From contig NZ_AUTC01000150.1 in assembly GCF_001461695.1 (NCBI RefSeq), positions 1 to 38,490 on the forward strand: a stretch of 38,490 bases of DNA, given 5' to 3'. The stretch is from Sinorhizobium fredii USDA 205. GTDB lineage: Bacteria > Pseudomonadota > Alphaproteobacteria > Rhizobiales > Rhizobiaceae. Shown here piece by piece: positions 1-7,718 of this stretch (the first letter of the stretch is position 1; every line of letters starts with the position of its first letter). The translations under genes were made by a program, and so were the position numbers. The notes beneath the pieces are model-generated. The model searched no databases and was not told where the DNA came from. It saw nothing but the letters and a program-made list of their open reading frames with translations.

Positions 1-110
1 ACCTGCAGGGAATCCCATCAGATTCAGTCAAGCAATGAAACGCTCTAAGGAGTGGCGCGGCCGCAAGCTTGGCTCGTGGTGGCCGCCCCGTCATCCTCGT
101 CGTTGGCTCT
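1..110. other. Non-coding end of window with polylinker-like sites
   Basis: No gene is supported here. The stretch holds an SbfI-type octamer CCTGCAGG (2-9) and a NotI octamer directly abutting a HindIII hexamer (GCGGCCGC AAGCTT, 57-70). Two rare 8-bp cutters plus an adjacent 6-bp cutter in 70 bases is unusual for natural DNA and resembles a cloning linker at a contig end. It could also be the natural interior of the integrated element, since GC-rich DNA produces GCGGCCGC by chance. Confidence 0.45.
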
Positions 111-1394
111 TCACTCCGAAAATACAGTCTGTACTTCCTTGAGGTTCTTCCTCGGCCCTGCAAGCAGTTCCTCGGCCGAGGGCATATCCTTCAAGATCAC
201 GTCGGCCCAGAGCTGGGCGAGCTCTTTGCGACGCTCGAGGTGTTCCGCACGGTTATAGGCTCCCTCCACCTTGTCCTTTGGCGTGTGCGCCAGCATCAGG
301 TCGATGACCTACCGATCGGTGGGGTGACGCTCGTTCATGATGGTCGAAAACGTCGAGCGGAAGCCGTGCGGCACGTGTTTGTGGTGGTAGCCGGACCTGT
401 TGAGTAGATAGCCGAGCGCATTCTCGGACATCGGCTTATGCGCGTGCCTGCCGTTCGGGAGCACAAATGGGCCTCTGCCGGTGAGGGCGCGGAGCACTGC
501 GATTGTCTCCTTCGCCTGGTGCGACAGCGGGACAAGATGGTCGCGCGTCTCGTCGTCCTTGTGCTGCAGCAGCAACTTCATTCTCGCCGCGGGAATAACC
601 CAAACCGCATCGTCCACGTCCACGTCGTTCAGCTCTGCCCATGGGGTCGAGATCAATGTGCCCGGGCGAACGGCTGTGAGCGTCAGCAGGCGCAGGCCAA
701 GTTTGGTCACGGGATGCGACGGCGTCTTCCATGCAGCCAGCAGCATCTCACGCGCTTTCTTTAGGTTGGTTATGGCCGGCTGCCGCCCCTTCTTCATCGG
801 AGCCATGGCGCCACGCACGACGGCTGCCGGATCCTCGCTGGCTCGGCCAGAAGCAATGCCGTAGATGAAGATAGCCGAAATCCGCTGCCGGATTCGTCGC
901 GCCGTTTCCTTTGCGTCACGCTGCTCGACGAGGCGAAGAACGCCGAGCACCTCGGCGCATCGATGTCACGGATTGGCAGTTTGCCAATGATCGGGAATAC
1001 ATCCTTTTCGAGGGACTCGAGCACGTCGGCAGCGTGTTTCTCAACCCAATGCGGCTTCTGCAGTGCGTGCCGCTCGCGAGCGAGAACTTCAAATGTCTCG
1101 GCCGCCTTCTGCTTGCCGATCGCCTTTTTCGACCTTCTTGACGACGTGGGGATCGCGCCCGGATTTGAGGGTCTCTTTCGCGGCTTCCCGCTCGGCTCGA
1201 GCGTCAGCGAGAGACACGCCCGGATAGTTGCCGATGACGAGCGTCTTCTCCTTGCCGTCGAAGCGGTACCGCAGCCGCCAGGACTTCGTGCCGGTGGCAA
1301 GGACGAACAGATTGAGCCCGCCGCCATCGGCAAGCTTGTAATCCTTATCCGCCTTTTTGGCGTTTTTGATCTGCTTGTCCGTTAAAGCACTCAT
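111..1394 (-). pseudogene. Tyrosine-recombinase integrase (P4 type), disrupted
   Basis: A phage/island integrase of about 427 codons, read in three pieces. The N-terminal piece starts MSALTDKQIKNAKK at 1394, an arm-DNA-binding (DUF4102-like) domain. Near 1125-1129 an extra base in a five-A run (T on the plus strand) shifts frame. The middle piece contains the core-binding region. Around 945-960 one missing base restores the original frame. The catalytic domain then has TAVRPG (Arg codon at 666-668) and HGFR (His at 366-368, Arg at 357-359), but a TAG at 309-311 interrupts it. Beyond the stop, in the same frame, come LAHTPKD (His near 287) and AYNRAEH (nucleophile Tyr at 255-257), ending with TGA at 111-113. 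All catalytic residues are still legible, so the decay is recent or partly sequencing error. It lies just past the 3' end of tRNA-Ser, the usual place for this family. Confidence 0.9.
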
Positions 1395-1402
1395 GCGCTC
1401 GA

Positions 1403-1444
1403 TACCCACATTTTCCGATCTTGGTACCCACAGAAATACCCACA
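1403..1444. repeat. Three direct TACCCACA repeats, putative integrase arm sites
   Basis: TACCCACA occurs at 1403-1410, 1425-1432 and 1437-1444, all in the same orientation, immediately upstream of the integrase start and between it and the tRNA 3' end. Short iterated motifs in this position are typical of arm-type binding sites of P4-like integrases. Binding is inferred from position and repetition only. Confidence 0.55.
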
Positions 1445-1468
1445 AAGGCGCGGGTAGCGGTCGCTACT

Positions 1469-1486
1469 GATGGGAACCGATGGGAA
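1469..1486. repeat. Tandem GATGGGAA pair at 10-bp spacing
   Basis: GATGGGAA occurs at 1469-1476 and 1479-1486, one helical turn apart, between the TACCCACA repeats and the tRNA. This could be a binding site for an accessory factor or for the integrase itself. The function is unproven. Confidence 0.4.
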
Positions 1487-1557
1487 ACACAACGCATGAG
1501 AAAAGCCCGCAGAGCAAGGCCTTGTGAGTATCTGTCGGAAACCTTGGGAGGGACTAA

Positions 1558-1580
1558 TGGCGGACAGAGAGGGATTCGAA
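1558..1580 (-). other. Putative attachment-site core at the tRNA-Ser 3' end
   Basis: The integrase lies downstream of, and close to, the 3' end of an intact tRNA-Ser gene. That is the arrangement left when a P4-type element integrates into a tRNA 3' end and rebuilds it. The core is therefore expected in the T-arm/acceptor region. Only one junction is in the window, so the exact core cannot be defined; the second copy should lie to the left of base 1. Confidence 0.45.
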
Positions 1581-1647
1581 CCCTCGATACGCTTTCACGT
1601 ATACACGCGTTCCAGGCGTGCGCCTTCAACCACTCGGCCACCTGTCC
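1558..1647 (-). tRNA. tRNA-Ser (anticodon GGA)
   Basis: Read on the minus strand, the 90-nt gene folds as a class II tRNA. A 7-bp acceptor (GGACAGG with TCTGTCC) is followed by discriminator G and an encoded CCA at 1558-1560. The anticodon stem CACGC/GCGTG holds loop CTGGAAC (anticodon GGA at 1611-1613). There is a long variable arm (TATACG...CGTATC) and a T-arm GAGGG-TTCGAAT-CCCTC. The G73 discriminator and long variable arm are serine identity features. The gene is intact and is the likely integration target of the neighbouring element. Confidence 0.97.
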
Positions 1648-1707
1648 ATCCGTCTGCAGCCGCTGGTCAGTCCGGCTACTGCCGGCAAAACCGGCGGACG
1701 GGCGCGA

Positions 1708-1735
1708 TATATACCGATGATTGGCGCCGGATCAA
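1708..1735 (-). promoter_or_regulatory. Putative promoter of tRNA-Ser
   Basis: On the minus strand TTGATC (1735-1730) is followed after 16 nt by TATATA (1713-1708). This housekeeping-type -35/-10 pair would start transcription near 1700, about 50 nt before the tRNA 5' end. Confidence 0.45.
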
Positions 1736-1937
1736 CTGCTTTCTGACAGATTGTTGACATTGGGTGAGATGTTGTGGCGCGGTCCGCCATTGCGCTTGGC
1801 CCGCGGCGCGCCTATCTCTCTTGGCAAGCCGCGCCAAAGCGTGAATCGGTCTCGCATCAAGAGGCGCACAGCGCTGTCGAGGCACGGCTCATGACGGTCG
1901 ACAGGCGCAGGGGTCGGGACCCGACCGAGGAGGGTGA

Positions 1938-2255
1938 ATGCGGCTCTTGCTGCGGTTTGCGAGCTTTGCTGCGCTGACGGCCGCCGTGCTTGCGGGCACG
2001 GTCGATTCGATCCAGTCGGTGGCGGCTTCCGAGCCGGTGCTGACGCCGCTTGCGGAAGGGATCGCTCTGCTCGGTTCCGACGCGCTCAACTGGGTGCAAT
2101 CGCTGCAGCGAACCGATGCGGGACCCGCCATCTGGCTGACCGCCCTGCACTGGGTCTTCATGCAGCCGGCCTTCGCCGTCTTCCTTGTCATCGCGCTCCT
2201 GCTGTGGATGGCGGGATACAAGAAGAAGCCGGCCGCCGGTCGCTTTGCGGCCTGA
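1938..2255 (+). CDS. Small hypothetical membrane protein
   Basis: A 105-residue protein starting MRLLLRFASFAAL, preceded by a GAGGAGGG ribosome site. Residues ~3-20 form a hydrophobic N-terminal segment (signal anchor or signal peptide). Residues ~70-91 form a second membrane span, followed by a basic tail (YKKKPAAG). The middle is non-repetitive and would be periplasmic. I recognise no domain or catalytic motif. It is encoded just upstream of msrA in the same direction (48-nt gap), so co-transcription is plausible. The function is unknown; coding is supported by the ribosome site, the third-position G/C bias and the membrane-protein architecture. Confidence 0.75.
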   Translation: MRLLLRFASFAALTAAVLAGTVDSIQSVAASEPVLTPLAEGIALLGSDALNWVQSLQRTDAGPAIWLTALHWVFMQPAFAVFLVIALLLWMAGYKKKPAAGRFAA

Positions 2256-2303
2256 GACCGCCAGCCCCGCTCAACGCTTTCGGTGCATCGAAAGGAGCCG
2301 CAG

Positions 2304-2954
2304 ATGTTTCTGATCGACATGTTCAACAAGAAGACCATCCTGCCGGACGCCGAAACCGCGCTTCCCGGCCGCGCCGAAGAAATCCCGACCGCTGCGACGC
2401 ACTTCGTTTCCGGCCGGCCGCTCAAGGGCCCCTATCCGGACGGCATGAAGAAGGTGCTCTTCGGCATGGGCTGCTTCTGGGGCGCCGAGCGGCTGTTCTG
2501 GCAGATCCCCGGCATCTACGTGACCGCAGTCGGCTATGCCGGCGGGCTGACGCCGAACCCGACCTACCAGGAGACGACGACGGGGCTGACCGGCCATGCC
2601 GAGGTCGTGCTGGTCGTCTACGATCCCGAAAAAGTGTCGCTTGCCCGCCTGCTCAAGACCTTTTTCGAGGAGCACGATCCGACCCAGGGCATGCGGCAGG
2701 GCAATGATATCGGCACGACCTATCGCTCGGCGGTCTATGTCTTTGACGAAGCGCAGCTTGCCGAGGCGAACGCGGCCCGCAATGCCTTCAAGAGGGCACT
2801 CAACGCCTTCAATCACGGCCGCGAGATCACCACGGAGATAGCGATGGCGGGGCCCTTCTACTTCGCCGAGGATTACCACCAGCAATACCTCGCCAAGAAC
2901 CCCGACGGCTATTGCGGCCTACGCGGCACCGGCGTCAGCTGCCCGATCGGCTGA
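2304..2954 (+). CDS. msrA: Peptide-methionine (S)-S-oxide reductase MsrA
   Basis: Reduces methionine-S-sulfoxide in proteins or free methionine during oxidative-damage repair. The 216-residue product carries the MsrA signature GCFWGAE, with catalytic Cys57 in VLFGMGCFWG. It continues with the conserved GYAGG and the EVVLVVYDP strand. Two C-terminal cysteines (YCG at ~204 and SCPIG at ~213) can act as resolving cysteines with thioredoxin. The N-terminal ~45 residues (FNKKTILPDAETALPGR...) are the extension common to the longer MsrA subgroup. ATG 2304 was chosen because AAAGGAG lies 6-8 nt upstream; an earlier GTG at 2283 lacks such a site. No MsrB is encoded nearby. A strong terminator follows. 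Confidence 0.96.
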   Translation: MFLIDMFNKKTILPDAETALPGRAEEIPTAATHFVSGRPLKGPYPDGMKKVLFGMGCFWGAERLFWQIPGIYVTAVGYAGGLTPNPTYQETTTGLTGHAEVVLVVYDPEKVSLARLLKTFFEEHDPTQGMRQGNDIGTTYRSAVYVFDEAQLAEANAARNAFKRALNAFNHGREITTEIAMAGPFYFAEDYHQQYLAKNPDGYCGLRGTGVSCPIG

Positions 2955-2980
2955 AGCAAATCCACGTCCATCTGCGCCCT

Positions 2981-3015
2981 CCGCCGGCTCTCCGCAAGGC
3001 GCCGGCGGCTTTTTT
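2981..3015 (+). terminator. Rho-independent terminator after msrA
   Basis: An 8-bp GC stem CCGCCGGC (2981-2988) / GCCGGCGG (3001-3008) with a 12-nt loop is followed by C and six T residues (3010-3015). Confidence 0.9.
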
Positions 3016-3017
3016 AC

Positions 3018-3044
3018 CATCTGAAAAATTTCGGATGTTTTTTT
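3018..3044 (+). terminator. A/T-rich hairpin with T7 tail (second terminator or leader element)
   Basis: CATCTGAAA and TTTCGGATG (3018-3037) form a near-perfect A/T-rich hairpin with one G-T pair, directly followed by seven T residues (3038-3044). It lies three bases after the msrA terminator and ~130 nt before the BMP protein gene. It may be a backup terminator or an attenuator-like leader element. Confidence 0.5.
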
Positions 3045-3171
3045 GAGAGAAGCCGTGCAAGGATGCGGCCACCCAAGCCTTAAATAGAAGAGGGGCGGGT
3101 TCCGCGGAGAAGGCCCATGCCTGCCGCCGGAAAACCCGAAAAAGATCCAATTGCGACAACAGGGCTGCAAG

Positions 3172-4164
3172 ATGAAAAAAACCATTCTCGGTCTCTTTGC
3201 TTTCTCAATGATGTCGGCGACGGCGCTGGCCGCCGACACCAAGCCGGCGCTCATCTACGACCTCGGCGGCAAGTTCGACAAATCCTTCAACGAGGCGGCC
3301 TTCAACGGCGCCGAGAAGTTCAAGGCCGAGTCGGGCATCGAATACCGCGAATTCGAGATCGCCAATGACGCCCAGCGCGAACAGGCACTGCGCCGCTTCG
3401 CCAGCGACGGCAATAGCCCGATCGTCATGGCCGGCTTCAACTGGGCCGCATCGCTCGAGAAGATCGCCGCGGAATATCCGGATACGAAATTCGCCATCAT
3501 CGACATGGTGGTCGAAAAGCCGAACGTCAAATCGATCGTCTTCAAGGAACAGGAAGGCTCCTATCTCGTCGGCGTGCTCGCCGGCCTCGCCTCCAAGTCG
3601 AAGACCGTCAGCTTCGTCGGCGGCATGGACATTCCGCTGATCCACAAATTCGCCTGCGGCTATGTCGGCGGCGCCAAATCGGTAGGCGGGGACGTCAAGG
3701 TGCTCGAAGCCTATACGGGCACGACGCCGGACGCCTGGAACGATCCGGTCAAGGGCGGTGAAATCGCCAAGTCGCAGATCGACCAGGGCGCGGACGTCGT
3801 CTATCACGCTGCCGGCGGCACCGGCGTCGGCGTATTGCAGGCGGCAGCGGATGCGGGCAAGCTCGGCATCGGCGTCGACTCCAACCAGAACATGCTGCAG
3901 CCGGGTAAGGTGCTGACCTCGATGCTGAAGCGCGTCGACGTCGCCGTCTACGACGCCTTCACGGCGGCCAAGGACGACAAGTTCGAATTCGGCATCTCCA
4001 ATCTCGGCCTCAAGGAAGACGGCGTCGGCTACGCGCTCGACGAGCACAACAAGCCGCTGATCACGCCGGAAATGCTCGATGCGGTCGAAAAGGTGAAGGC
4101 CGACATCATCTCCGGCAAGGTGCAGGTGCACGACTACATGACGGACGAGACCTGCCCGTATTGA
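3172..4164 (+). CDS. BMP-family periplasmic substrate-binding protein
   Basis: A 330-residue member of the basic membrane protein / PnrA-like family (PF02608), whose characterised members deliver nucleosides to ABC transporters. Residues 1-22 are a signal peptide with a type I cleavage site (ATALA-AD). There is no lipobox cysteine, so it is predicted to be soluble in the periplasm. Family landmarks include YDLGGKFDKSFNEAAFNG near the mature N terminus, FKEQEGSYLVGVLAGLASK, VGGMDIPLIHKFACGY and GIGVDSNQNM. ATG 3172 begins the signal peptide after an AGGGCTG site. No ATPase or permease gene is adjacent, so it is an orphan binding protein between msrA and slyX, closed by its own terminator. The ligand cannot be told from sequence. 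Confidence 0.9.
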   Translation: MKKTILGLFAFSMMSATALAADTKPALIYDLGGKFDKSFNEAAFNGAEKFKAESGIEYREFEIANDAQREQALRRFASDGNSPIVMAGFNWAASLEKIAAEYPDTKFAIIDMVVEKPNVKSIVFKEQEGSYLVGVLAGLASKSKTVSFVGGMDIPLIHKFACGYVGGAKSVGGDVKVLEAYTGTTPDAWNDPVKGGEIAKSQIDQGADVVYHAAGGTGVGVLQAAADAGKLGIGVDSNQNMLQPGKVLTSMLKRVDVAVYDAFTAAKDDKFEFGISNLGLKEDGVGYALDEHNKPLITPEMLDAVEKVKADIISGKVQVHDYMTDETCPY

Positions 4165-4185
4165 TCGGCACGGTCTGACGACAGG

Positions 4186-4217
4186 AGCCGCCGGTTCGAA
4201 GGAGCCGGCGGCTTTTT
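4186..4217 (+). terminator. Rho-independent terminator after the BMP gene
   Basis: Perfect 9-bp stem AGCCGCCGG (4186-4194) / CCGGCGGCT (4205-4213) with a T-run to 4217. It separates the BMP gene from the convergent slyX. Confidence 0.9.
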
Positions 4218-4228
4218 GCTGCCGCGAA

Positions 4229-4438
4229 TCAAAAATGCGGCGGCCGCGTCACCGGAGTCGCCTCTTGGGCCTGTTCCTCGAGGCTCAGGAACCGTTCGGT
4301 CAGCCGGTCGAGCTTGGCGCGCGTCTGCTCGACCACCTTCCACTGCTCGGCCAGCTGGTCGGAAAGCTCCTCGATGGTCTTCGCCTGATGCGCCACCATC
4401 TCCTCCAAACCGACGATCCGGCTCTCCATGTCGCTCAT
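4229..4438 (-). CDS. slyX: SlyX family protein
   Basis: A 69-residue, coiled-coil-forming protein: MSDMESRIVGLEEMVAHQAK, then EELSDQLAEQWKVVEQ with regular hydrophobic heptads, then a short Pro-rich end (TPVTRPPHF). Length, N-terminal pattern and C-terminal PPHF/PPHY-type ending match the SlyX family, whose function is unknown. ATG 4438 was chosen because GGAG lies 6 nt upstream. An in-frame ATG at 4450 would add four residues but its ribosome site would touch the start codon. Confidence 0.85.
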   Translation of the reverse strand: MSDMESRIVGLEEMVAHQAKTIEELSDQLAEQWKVVEQTRAKLDRLTERFLSLEEQAQEATPVTRPPHF

Positions 4439-4510
4439 GCGCTTCTCCATCTCTTTCTGAAATCGGCCTCTTTCTGAAATCAGCCTGGCGGTGCCGTCAA
4501 GCGACAGCGG

Positions 4511-5257
4511 TCAGCCGCGTGCCCCGGCGGCAACCGGGTTCACGGCGGAAAAGCCGGGATCGCGCGCCGAAAGCCGCTTGTGCAAGTGCACCATCATGCC
4601 GGCAGCAAAGAGCGGCGTCAGCAGATTGATGAACGGCACGGCCAGGAAAGCCGCGACGACGAGGCCGGCGAGAAACACCGTGCCGCGGTGCTTGACGCGG
4701 AAGAGCCGCGCCTCGGCCGGCGAGCGGTGCCGCATGGCGGCGAACTCGAAGAATTCGCGCCCGAGCAGATAGCCGTTGACGAGGAAGAAGGCGATGAGGT
4801 TGACGCCCGGCACGAGCAGCAGAAAGAGCGCGAGGATGTTGCCAAGAATGACGACGCCGAGGAATTTCATCGAGCTCACCACCGCCTCGGCGAGCGGCAG
4901 CGGGGTCCCTGGCGGCTCGGCCGGATAGTCGCGCTTCTCGACCACCTCGGCGACATCGTCGAGGAAGAAGCCGGCGATCAGCGCCGTCACCGGGGCGAGC
5001 AGCAGCGCCAAGGCGAGCGCGAGGCCCAGGCTGGCGAAAATGCCGACGACGAAGGTGATCCAGCCGGCCCATTCCGGCGTGCCGGGCATCAATACGTCGA
5101 TCCAGGGCAGCGCCAGCCAGGCGAACAACTCGCGCAGCGCGAACCAGAGGGCGACGAGCGCCAGCAGCGTGAGCCCGATGACCTTCCAGAAAACCGCACG
5201 CGTCTCCGAAGCAAAGAGATTGGCGAAGGCGAGCCGCGCCGTGTCGAGAATCATCAT
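4511..5257 (-). CDS. EI24/CysZ-like integral membrane protein
   Basis: A 248-residue multi-span membrane protein of the EI24 superfamily (PF07264), which includes the sulfate permease CysZ. Hydrophobic blocks lie at roughly residues 24-45, 62-95, 130-165 and 205-230. Between them are the family's amphipathic segments and a charged loop (DVAEVVEKRDYPAEPPG). The motif around LLLVPGVNLIAFFLVNGYLLGREFFEFAAMR fits the conserved half of these proteins. The start at 5257 follows a GGAG site; ATG 5254 is also possible. It is transcribed divergently from the amidase operon. Sulfate transport is only one possibility: no cys genes are nearby. Confidence 0.8.
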   Translation of the reverse strand: MMILDTARLAFANLFASETRAVFWKVIGLTLLALVALWFALRELFAWLALPWIDVLMPGTPEWAGWITFVVGIFASLGLALALALLLAPVTALIAGFFLDDVAEVVEKRDYPAEPPGTPLPLAEAVVSSMKFLGVVILGNILALFLLLVPGVNLIAFFLVNGYLLGREFFEFAAMRHRSPAEARLFRVKHRGTVFLAGLVVAAFLAVPFINLLTPLFAAGMMVHLHKRLSARDPGFSAVNPVAAGARG

Positions 5258-5407
5258 GGATCTCCGTAAGGGACAAGTGGGACCGATGTAGGCAGCCGGA
5301 CGGGCGTCGGCAAGGCACTTGCCCCGTGCTCTCTGGCATTGCACCTAAGAATCTGGCGCTGGCAAACGCAGTGCACGGCGATATGCTAGAAGCAGAAAAA
5401 CAAGCTC

Positions 5408-5425
5408 GGTCCGCTACACCGGACC
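5408..5425. promoter_or_regulatory. Short palindrome in the amidase leader
   Basis: GGTCCG (5408-5413), loop CTACAC, CGGACC (5420-5425) lies 23 nt before the amidase start. It could be a regulator site or a leader hairpin; no assignment is possible. Confidence 0.3.
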
Positions 5426-5448
5426 CGACGACAGGCCAGGGGAAAGAC

Positions 5449-6810
5449 ATGACCCACCACAAGACGCTCGCGAGCCTTGCCGTTCTCGTGCAATCGGGAC
5501 AATTGGATCCGGTCGCGCTCACCGACGACACGCTGACGCGGATCGAAAGCCATGCCGACCAGTCGATCTTCGTCGGGCTGACGCGCGCGCGCGCCGAGCG
5601 GGAGGCGAAGGCCGCCTCGGAACGGATCAAGGCCGGCCGCTCCTTCGGGTTACTAGACGGCCTGCCGGTCGCCTGGAAGGACCTCTTCGACATGGCGAGC
5701 AGCGTCACCACCGCCGGCTCCGTGGTGCTGAAGGACAATCCCCCGGCTTCTGCCGACGCAGCCGTTGTTGCGGCGCTTCGCAGTGTAGGCATGGTCAGCG
5801 TCGGCCGCACCAATATGAGCGAGTTCGCCTTTTCCGGCCTCGGCGTCAATCCTCATTACGGCACGCCCCGCAATCCAGCGTCGACGGACGTGCACCGCAT
5901 TCCCGGCGGCTCCTCCTCCGGCTCGGCTGCCGCAGTCGCCGCCGGGCTCGTGCCGCTGGCGATCGGCACCGACACCGGCGGTTCGGTGCGCATTCCGGCG
6001 GCGATGACCGGCATCGTCGGCTACAAGGCGACGCGCGGCCGATACACGATGAAGGGCGTCTTTCCGCTTGCCCAGAGCCTCGATTCGCTCGGCCCTCTGT
6101 GCCATACGGTGCAGGACGCCGTCTGGGCGGATGCCGCCATGCACAGCCTGACGGCACCGGTGATCCGCCGCGCCGAGCTTGCCGATCTTTCGCTCGTCAT
6201 TCCCGAAACGATCGTCTTCGACGAGGCGGAGGCCGAGGTCGTCGCCGCTTTCGAGACGGCGGTCAAGAGGCTCGCAGCAGCAGGCGTCCGGGTGCGGCGC
6301 CAGGCCTTTCCGAGCTTCGCCGTGATCTTCGACCTGATTGCCCGCCATGGTGCATTGGTGACCGCCGAAGCCTATGCGCTGCACCGCGAGCGGCTTGGCG
6401 GACCCGATGCCGACAGGATGGATCCGCGCGTCGTCGTCCGCACCCGCCTTGGCGAAAAGATCACCGTCAGCGACTATATCGCCCTTCTCGATGCCCGCGA
6501 CCGGCTGATCCACGAGACCGTCGAGAGCTTGAAGCCTGGCGAACTGATCGCGCATCCGACAGTGCCGCATGTGGCGCCGCCAATCGATCCGCTGCTGGCC
6601 GACGACGATCTGTTTTTCAAGGTCAATGCCAAGACGCTGCGCAACACGTCGATCGGCAACTTCCTCGATTTTTGCGGCGTTTCCATTCCCTGCGGCGCAG
6701 GCGCCGCCGGTATGCCGGTCGGCTTCCTCATCTCCGCACCGCACCACCAGGACGACCGGCTGCTTTCCGCCGCACTCGCCCTTGAGGCGCTCATCCGAGG
6801 CGAGGCATGA
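5449..6810 (+). CDS. Amidase-signature family hydrolase
   Basis: A 453-residue amidase-signature (AS) enzyme. The Ser-cisSer-Lys triad is readable: Lys77 (PVAWKDLFD), Ser155 (PGGSSSGSAAAV) and Ser179 (GTDTGGSVRIPAA). The 24-residue spacing of the two serines is that of GatA-type enzymes. ATG 5449 follows GGGGAAAG. The stop overlaps the next start (ATGA at 6807-6810), so translation is probably coupled to the ROK kinase and then to cutC. This linkage suggests an amide substrate in amino-sugar or muropeptide turnover. That is inference, because AS enzymes have very broad substrates. It is not likely to be GatA of the tRNA amidotransferase, since no gatB or gatC is adjacent. Confidence 0.9.
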   Translation: MTHHKTLASLAVLVQSGQLDPVALTDDTLTRIESHADQSIFVGLTRARAEREAKAASERIKAGRSFGLLDGLPVAWKDLFDMASSVTTAGSVVLKDNPPASADAAVVAALRSVGMVSVGRTNMSEFAFSGLGVNPHYGTPRNPASTDVHRIPGGSSSGSAAAVAAGLVPLAIGTDTGGSVRIPAAMTGIVGYKATRGRYTMKGVFPLAQSLDSLGPLCHTVQDAVWADAAMHSLTAPVIRRAELADLSLVIPETIVFDEAEAEVVAAFETAVKRLAAAGVRVRRQAFPSFAVIFDLIARHGALVTAEAYALHRERLGGPDADRMDPRVVVRTRLGEKITVSDYIALLDARDRLIHETVESLKPGELIAHPTVPHVAPPIDPLLADDDLFFKVNAKTLRNTSIGNFLDFCGVSIPCGAGAAGMPVGFLISAPHHQDDRLLSAALALEALIRGEA

Positions 6811-7718
6811 TCGTCTGCTTCGATATCGGCGGATCGGCGATCAAGGGTGCCATCACCCATTCGCCGGAGCGGATCTTCCCGCTGCCCCGCCGGACGACGC
6901 CGCTTACCGATTTTCGCCGTTTCGTCGAAACCATGGAATCGGTGCTCGACGAGGCGGGCGGCCTGCCCGACCGGGTCGCCATCTCGATCACCGGAGTCAT
7001 CGACCCCGAAACACGGCGCATCAAATGCGCCAACATTCCCTGCATCGACGGGCGTGAACTGGCTGCCGAGCTCGAGACGGCCCTGCATCTGCCCGTGGTC
7101 GTCGCCAATGATGCCGATTGCTTCGCGCTGGCGGAAGCCGGGATCGGCGCCGGACGCGGCCATCGCATCGTCTTCGGAGCGATCCTCGGCACCGGGGTCG
7201 GCGGCGGCCTGGTGGTGGACGGCAGGCTGGTCAATGCCGATGGCGGCTTTGCCGGCGAATGGGGACACGGCCCCGTTGCCGCAACTTTGGCCGGGCACCC
7301 GCCCATCGCCATCCCGACCTTCGACTGCGGTTGCGGCCAGCGCGGCTGCGTCGATACGGTCGGCGGCGCGCGCGGGCTCGAGCGGCTCCACGAGACGATC
7401 CACGGCAGGTCGCTTTCCAGCCGCGAAATCATCGCGGCCTGGCAGGGCGAAGAGACCGAGGCGGCGCGGACCATCGACATCTTCGTCGACCTCGTCAGCG
7501 CGCCGCTGGCGCTCGTCATCAACATTACCGGTGCAACGATCGTGCCGGTCGGCGGTGGTCTTTCCAATTCCGAGGCACTGCTGGTCGAGATCGACCGGGC
7601 GGTGCGTGAGCGCAGCCTCCGCCGCTTCGAAAGACCGCTGGTGGTGCGCGGCGAATGTCGGGTGGAGCCGGGACTGATCGGCGCCGCCCTACTCGGTTTC
7701 GGAGGGAACGGCCGATGA
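6807..7718 (+). CDS. nagK: ROK-family N-acetylglucosamine kinase (NagK-like)
   Basis: Phosphorylates an N-acetylated hexosamine, most likely GlcNAc to GlcNAc-6-P, in the cytoplasm with ATP. The 303-residue protein has the ROK phosphate loop FDIGGSAIKG (5-14) and the catalytic Asp in VVVANDADCFALAEAG (Asp102). A GTGVGGGLVVDG segment follows, then the structural zinc site His154 (GEWGHGPV) plus Cys174, Cys176 and Cys181 in FDCGCGQRGC. The layout matches E. coli NagK rather than ROK repressors, as there is no N-terminal HTH. Both ends overlap the neighbouring genes by four bases, indicating a tight operon of amidase, kinase and cutC. Confidence 0.88.
   Translation: MIVCFDIGGSAIKGAITHSPERIFPLPRRTTPLTDFRRFVETMESVLDEAGGLPDRVAISITGVIDPETRRIKCANIPCIDGRELAAELETALHLPVVVANDADCFALAEAGIGAGRGHRIVFGAILGTGVGGGLVVDGRLVNADGGFAGEWGHGPVAATLAGHPPIAIPTFDCGCGQRGCVDTVGGARGLERLHETIHGRSLSSREIIAAWQGEETEAARTIDIFVDLVSAPLALVINITGATIVPVGGGLSNSEALLVEIDRAVRERSLRRFERPLVVRGECRVEPGLIGAALLGFGGNGR

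Noticed and set aside
4497..5849. A 450-codon minus-strand frame across the EI24 gene and the amidase start
   Set aside because: Low-complexity Ser/Arg composition in an alternate frame of two well-supported genes.
5449..6810. GatA subunit of the glutamyl-tRNA amidotransferase
   Set aside because: The catalytic spacing matches, but gatB and gatC are absent and the gene is coupled to sugar genes. General amidase-signature family is the safer call.
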